A DNA stretch of 7,675 bases from Romboutsia_C sp015668195 (GTDB lineage Bacteria; Bacillota; Clostridia; Peptostreptococcales; Peptostreptococcaceae): positions 1 to 7,675 of the forward strand of contig NZ_JADPFC010000019.1 of NCBI RefSeq assembly GCF_015668195.1, given 5' to 3'. The first letter of the stretch is position 1. The number at the start of each line of letters is the position of its first letter. Below are positions 4,747 to 7,675 of the stretch, one piece after another. Below the pieces are notes generated by a model. That model did not search any database. It worked only from the letters and a program-made list of their open reading frames with translations, and had not been told where the DNA came from. Made by a program: the position numbers and the translations under genes.

Positions 4747-4774
4747 TTGTAACAGGTACTGCGTACCCTATAAT
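4747..4774 (+). promoter_or_regulatory. Plus-strand promoter with a palindrome in its spacer
   Basis: TTGTAA (4747-4752) and a perfect TATAAT (4769-4774) are 16 bases apart. The spacer contains GGTAC-TGC-GTACC (4755-4767), a perfect 5-bp dyad. Transcription would run rightward, antisense to the end of rep, with no gene to read. Alternatively the dyad is an operator for the minus-strand 116-aa gene, whose start is 24 bases to the left of it. The GTACCC word recurs in the origin inverted repeat. Confidence 0.4.
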
Positions 4775-4854
4775 ACAAGCCGAGAAAATTTGGCACCTTA
4801 TTTATTTAATAATACTCAATTGTCTTTTTTTGATTTTCTGATTATAATATAATT

Positions 4855-4882
4855 AGAACATGGTTATATTAATCCATGTTCT
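4855..4882 (-). other. Inverted repeat spanning the rep stop codon
   Basis: AGAACATGG (4855-4863) and CCATGTTCT (4874-4882) are perfect 9-bp arms; the loop holds the rep stop codon. No T-run follows, so a weak terminator or mRNA-stabilising hairpin is more likely than a full terminator, and rep may read through into the 116-aa gene. Confidence 0.45.
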
Positions 4883-6105
4883 TTTAAATATTTAATATCA
4901 CGAATACAATTTCGTTTCGATATATTTAAAGTCTTGCATATATCTTTTTGTAAAAGTCCTTCTGCCAAAAGGGCTTTTATTTTTTCTCTTCTTCGTGATA
5001 TTTTTTCTTTTTCTGTCATCTTGCCTTTTTCTTCTAATTTCTGATTGTATCTATTTTTTTGATATTCTCTATCTCTTCTCTTATATTCTTCCTTGCCTAT
5101 AATGACTTTCATATGAGTTTGCTCATACTCATTTATATCTAATAATTCTATAAGTGTATCATTTTTGTATTTATATTGCTTGTTCTTACTTTTAAATACC
5201 TTTTCTGCACTCTCTGTTGCCCTTGTAAGCTCTTTTATTGCTAATGGCTTTATGAACGTATTATTTAATTCTATCGTATCATCTAAGGCCTTTTCTTCAT
5301 CCTCATAGAAGTAACATAGGTAATATCTATACAAAAATAATATTATTTCTCTTTGCCCTTCTACATCATAGTTTCTTAATTCACATAATTTCACTATATC
5401 TAGTATCCTTCCTTGATATAATGATCTTTCTCTATGTACATATACTACTTTCTTAGGCCTTCCTTTTTTCTTTTTTGATGTTTCATTTAACTCTGGTAAA
5501 AATTCTCTTTGTATTTCTCTCAAAGAATATACATAATCATATTTTGCTATTACTTTTACTCTTGTACCACTTTTAGAATTTATACTTCCTGGAACTCTTA
5601 ATACTCTCGTTGCATCTAAAGCCATTCTATCTGCTCCAAATACTTTCAATTGCCTATATAAGTGTTCTTGTATTGCCTTCCATAATGGTAAAGCCATATA
5701 TGGAGTTTGCTCTAATTTCCAAATTAGTAATAAACCTCTACCTGTGTCTAATGTTATGCTTGGTTCCGGAATTATCTTATTATAATAGTTATCCTCTAAG
5801 TTCATTAATATTTGAGTTTTTGTAAATTTTGTTTTATATATATCTAAATCTATAAAACTACAATTAAGCTCTTTTATTGTTTCTATTCTTCTCATCGGCT
5901 TATAAAAAGTATTTAATGATATATATGTATCTTCTTTGTCAAAGTCTAGTTTTAACAAGTCATCCAATGTATAATGCCATTGTCTAAATCCATTTTCTTT
6001 AGTTATATTTACATTTGTTATCCAGCCTTTGCTTTTATTATGAACATCCTGTATATACTCTTTACTTTCAATAGTATTATCTACTATTTCTATTGCCTCT
6101 TTCAC
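4864..6105 (-). CDS. rep: Plasmid replication initiator, primase-like (AEP) Rep
   Basis: A 413-residue protein. Residues about 80-180 carry the archaeo-eukaryotic primase pattern: FIDLDIYK (84-91, metal-binding Asp86 and Asp88), LDTGRGLLLIW (119-129), and LDATRVLRVPGSINSKSG (163-180). A basic KKKKGRPKK patch (211-219) has the GRP core of an AT-hook. Residues about 371-413 form a helix-turn-helix (KALLAEGLLQKDICKTLNISKRNCIRDIKYL), probably for origin binding. The layout resembles Rep proteins of clostridial plasmids such as pIP404 and pCD6, as far as I recall. The GTG at 6105 is chosen: AAAGGGGG lies about 7 bases upstream, while the in-frame GTG at 6138 has no ribosome binding site and would lie upstream of the expected transcript start. 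The position where related primases have a histidine (residue 126 of GRGLLLIW) is a leucine. It should initiate replication in cis with the origin at about 3700-4030. Confidence 0.88.
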   Translation of the reverse strand: MKEAIEIVDNTIESKEYIQDVHNKSKGWITNVNITKENGFRQWHYTLDDLLKLDFDKEDTYISLNTFYKPMRRIETIKELNCSFIDLDIYKTKFTKTQILMNLEDNYYNKIIPEPSITLDTGRGLLLIWKLEQTPYMALPLWKAIQEHLYRQLKVFGADRMALDATRVLRVPGSINSKSGTRVKVIAKYDYVYSLREIQREFLPELNETSKKKKGRPKKVVYVHRERSLYQGRILDIVKLCELRNYDVEGQREIILFLYRYYLCYFYEDEEKALDDTIELNNTFIKPLAIKELTRATESAEKVFKSKNKQYKYKNDTLIELLDINEYEQTHMKVIIGKEEYKRRDREYQKNRYNQKLEEKGKMTEKEKISRRREKIKALLAEGLLQKDICKTLNISKRNCIRDIKYLKEHGLI

Positions 6106-6139
6106 TCTCTCACCCCCTTTATATATTGAGAATACCACA

Positions 6140-6148
6140 ATTATATCA
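6140..6148 (-). promoter_or_regulatory. Extended -10 promoter of rep
   Basis: On the minus strand this reads TGA-TATAAT, a perfect -10 hexamer with the upstream TG of an extended -10 element. No good -35 is present at 16-18 bases, which extended -10 promoters tolerate. The transcript should begin near 6133, leaving a leader of about 28 bases with the AAAGGGGG ribosome binding site. Confidence 0.65.
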
Positions 6149-6280
6149 TATATTGTCTGATTTTCTATTTTTTGATAGATTGTTATATAATTACACTGTT
6201 TTAATTCTAATTTCTGGGATTATATTTTTTACAAAAAATAATAATACTGTTACTTTAAATTTTAAAAATTCAACTATTAA

Positions 6281-6580
6281 AAAATTGACTTTCTAAAGTT
6301 AAAGTATAAAGGTCTAAATAAATATATAAATATACCTTCAATAGAATCAAAAGAAGATCTTAAAAACTTTAAAGTAAAAATAGGTAAGAATTTTACAAAG
6401 GGAAATATGAAACTTTATTATGTTGACAAAAACAATAATTTTAAGTTATTTACTATATATTGGAATTTTAAATATGGATATAAAGATACAATTGATATAA
6501 ATATTATAGAAAAAAATGAAAATATTGAGTTATTGATAACAGATAAAAACGATAGAACTGAACGCGTATTAAATGATTAA
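6281..6580 (+). pseudogene. Decayed or truncated gene fragment
   Basis: An open frame of 99 codons ending in TAA at 6578-6580 with clostridial coding character but no start codon at its left end; it simply begins after a stop at 6278. It reads as a beta-rich sequence (GNMKLYYVDKNNNFKLFTIYW, KDTIDINIIEKNENIELLIT). An internal ATG at 6407, preceded by AAAGGG with 4 bases of spacing, would give 57 residues, so a short intact gene is possible. More probably it is the 3' end of a larger lost gene, since good coding character extends about 40 codons upstream of that ATG. Family not recognised. Confidence 0.45.
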
Positions 6581-6606
6581 TAGATTTTTTAATATATATT
6601 AGATGT

Positions 6607-6681
6607 TCTCTGCAAGAGCGCACACACCATTTATGGTGTATAAGTTAATCCTTAGAATTGTATTTAAATTAACTCATACAC
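6607..6681. repeat. Cluster of nested, competing inverted repeats
   Basis: ACACCAT (6624-6630) pairs with ATGGTGT (6633-6639). The second arm overlaps GTGTATAAGTTAAT (6636-6649), which pairs at 13 of 14 positions with ATTAACTCATACAC (6668-6681). The two foldings share bases and exclude each other, as in attenuators and riboswitch expression platforms. A small CTCT/AGAG stem precedes them. The block is GC-richer than its surroundings. It may be a structured RNA, an old single-strand origin, or the remains of a mobile element end. Confidence 0.5.
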
Positions 6682-6703
6682 TATTTTCTATATCTAATAA
6701 TAA

Positions 6704-6811
6704 AAAAAACGAAAAGCTAGAACCAAGAGATTAATTGCAGCTATAATTGACAGTGTGATAATTAATACAGTTGATTTAACAAATAAATTTAAAAGTTATT
6801 TTACTAATACT
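6704..6811 (+). pseudogene. Possible fragment of an RDD-family membrane protein
   Basis: A 35-codon open frame without a start codon, reading TKRLIAAIIDSVIINTVDL and ending at a TAA at 6809-6811. The R-L-I-A-x-I-I-D pattern is the first-helix signature of RDD-family membrane proteins (conserved Arg and Asp). Length, missing start and early stop point to a remnant. With so short a match, chance resemblance cannot be excluded. Confidence 0.3.
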
Positions 6812-6843
6812 TAAAAATCAAAGTTATGGTTAGAAAAATTTAT

Positions 6844-6880
6844 AAAAAAATAAGACTTAGTCTAAGCCTTATTTTTTCTA
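6844..6880 (-). terminator. Terminator of the secreted-protein operon
   Basis: The arms AATAAGACTTAG (6849-6860) and CTAAGCCTTATT (6862-6873) pair; in minus-strand RNA the one mismatch becomes G-U and a run of seven U follows. It lies 8 bases beyond the stop of the 183-aa gene at 6881. T-rich flanks on the other side make it possibly bidirectional. Confidence 0.8.
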
Positions 6881-7432
6881 TTATTTTATATATTCTATTA
6901 TTTCATTAGTTATTTTATTATTTTCTGAAATCATATTGTTTTCTAATTCATCAGTTATATTCTTTATTATTGGATATGTATTAATACTTATAATTTTACC
7001 TTTAGATGTAAAACTTTGATTGTACAAAGTTGGAACACTAATATTATCTTTATTTTCAGCTATAACTGATTTATTATCTATTCTAAATATATTCCCCATT
7101 GCTTTTTTATCAATATCCTTAGAATATGATATCGATATACTAGTTATGTATTCTTTTTTATTTTTTATATGAAATACTGTTGTCCTAGGATTTTTACCTT
7201 CTTTATCCGCTGTATCTACTTTACTATCTATTAGTTTATTATCTGTAGAAACTATTGGAACTTCAATTTCAATAGTTTTATATTTATCTTTCGCAAATTT
7301 ATTAAATTCCTCAATAAAAGTTGTATATTCACTATAATTATTAGCAGTATCTTGATTAATAATAAAAAATAAATTCAATATTATTGAAATTATTAATAAT
7401 ATATTTATAAATAAAATTTTACTAATTTTCAT
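6881..7432 (-). CDS. Membrane-anchored extracellular protein, operon partner of the secreted protein
   Basis: A 183-residue protein. Residues about 5-26 are a single hydrophobic segment after a short basic start (MKISK), without a lipobox cysteine or an obvious cleavage site, so it is most likely a signal anchor leaving about 155 residues outside the cell. The outer part is polar, rich in Lys, Asn, Ile and Ser, with strand-like stretches (YKTIEIEVPIVS, TTVFHIKNKKEYITSISISYS) and a helical tail. GGAG lies about 7 bases before the ATG at 7432, and 14 bases separate it from the secreted-protein gene, so the two are co-transcribed and end at the same terminator. The pairing suggests a partner role: immunity to, display of, or help for the secreted protein. 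No family is recognised. Confidence 0.82.
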   Translation of the reverse strand: MKISKILFINILLIISIILNLFFIINQDTANNYSEYTTFIEEFNKFAKDKYKTIEIEVPIVSTDNKLIDSKVDTADKEGKNPRTTVFHIKNKKEYITSISISYSKDIDKKAMGNIFRIDNKSVIAENKDNISVPTLYNQSFTSKGKIISINTYPIIKNITDELENNMISENNKITNEIIEYIK

Positions 7433-7446
7433 ATTTCATCTCCATT

Positions 7447-7675
7447 TTACTTATACATCAATCTTCCAAAATGAATATTTGTACCTTGTGTCTTTGTATA
7501 AGGTATTGTTGCTGTTACTGGAACATTTTTAAATCCATGATTTCCTGCTCTATCCCACCATTCAACACGAACTTGTCCAACAGTTCTTGTTCCATGAGCA
7601 TATACTCCTACCCAACCTACTTTTCCTGCAGGTATACTATACTCCATAGAACCACCTACCCCTTTACTCACTTGA
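7447..7675 (-). CDS. Secreted beta-rich protein, C-terminal part (continues the gene at 1-538)
   Basis: C-terminal part of the same 229-residue protein, including the redundant 77 bases at 7599-7675. No separate start should be called here: the GTG at 7671 is an internal valine codon (SQVSKGVGG). The tail contains the PAGKVGWVGVYAHG turn region, a tryptophan pair (VEWWD, residues 191-195) and ends GRLMYK before TAA at 7447-7449. Fourteen bases separate the stop from the next ATG at 7432, and that gap carries GGAG, so the two genes form an operon. Confidence 0.9.
   Translation of the reverse strand, partial: QVSKGVGGSMEYSIPAGKVGWVGVYAHGTRTVGQVRVEWWDRAGNHGFKNVPVTATIPYTKTQGTNIHFGRLMYK
7599..7675. 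repeat. Terminal direct repeat, right copy (contig circularity overlap)
   Basis: Exact copy of bases 1-77. Position 7599 corresponds to position 1 of the circle. The bases are redundant and should be trimmed before any copy-number or gene count. Confidence 0.95.

Noticed and set aside
5610..5825. Plus-strand open frame inside rep
   Set aside because: It is antisense to the conserved primase motifs of rep, with no ribosome binding site.
6106..6138. Longer rep start at GTG 6138
   Set aside because: It has no ribosome binding site and lies upstream of the transcript start expected from the TGATATAAT box at 6140-6148; GTG 6105 has AAAGGGGG at good spacing.
6093..6296. Plus-strand open frame across the rep promoter
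   Set aside because: It overlaps the rep start and its extended -10 promoter, has no ribosome binding site, and its composition is poor.
6600..6690. tRNA gene
   Set aside because: The paired segments do not form a cloverleaf, and no T-loop GTTC-type motif or CCA-ready acceptor stem is present.
7447..7671. Separate 74-aa gene starting at GTG 7671
   Set aside because: The GTG is an internal valine codon of the 229-aa secreted protein; the appearance of a start comes from the linear contig end.

Overview
The window is a complete small circular plasmid written as a linear contig. The first 77 bases (1-77) are repeated exactly as the last 77 (7599-7675), so the true molecule is about 7,598 bp. 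One gene, a secreted protein, is cut in two by the arbitrary ends. The very AT-rich sequence, strong purine-rich ribosome binding sites, GTG/TTG starts and Lys/Ile/Asn-rich proteins point to a low-GC Firmicute, most likely a clostridium (Clostridium or a Peptostreptococcaceae genus such as Clostridioides). Species cannot be fixed from the sequence alone.

The maintenance half runs from about 3120 to 6150, all on the minus strand. The rep gene (4864-6105) encodes a 413-residue protein with archaeo-eukaryotic-primase-type motifs, an AT-hook-like patch and a C-terminal helix-turn-helix. It starts from an extended -10 promoter at 6140-6148. Downstream come a two-gene unit (116 aa, then a 52-aa DUF6906-like protein from a TTG codon), a terminator, a 620-bp gene-free region with nested inverted repeats and iteron-like repeats (the best origin candidate), and a 159-aa regulator with HTH, coiled coil and RHH-like parts that has putative operators at its promoter.

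The accessory half runs from about 6880 through the contig join to 3083. It holds a two-gene operon for a 229-aa secreted beta-rich protein (pore-forming-like, not firmly recognised) and a 183-aa membrane-anchored protein, preceded by a catabolite-repression-like site. Then come single genes: a membrane-tethered XRE regulator, a 134-aa cytosolic protein, a 73-aa three-helix membrane protein and a lipoprotein.

The most unusual observation is that the boundaries between these accessory genes each carry one copy of a roughly 28-bp site (687-714, 1337-1364, 1876-1903, 2320-2347) with an 11-6-11 layout: two partly inverted arms around a variable 6-bp centre. This resembles Xer/dif sites and the 'pdif module' arrangement known from Acinetobacter plasmids, with three single-gene cassettes each bracketed by a site. 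Two sites are also followed by a related hairpin with a compensatory base change. The region 6281-6780 carries decayed gene fragments and nested hairpins. No mobilisation gene, resistance gene, recombinase, transposase, tRNA, rRNA or CRISPR array was seen.
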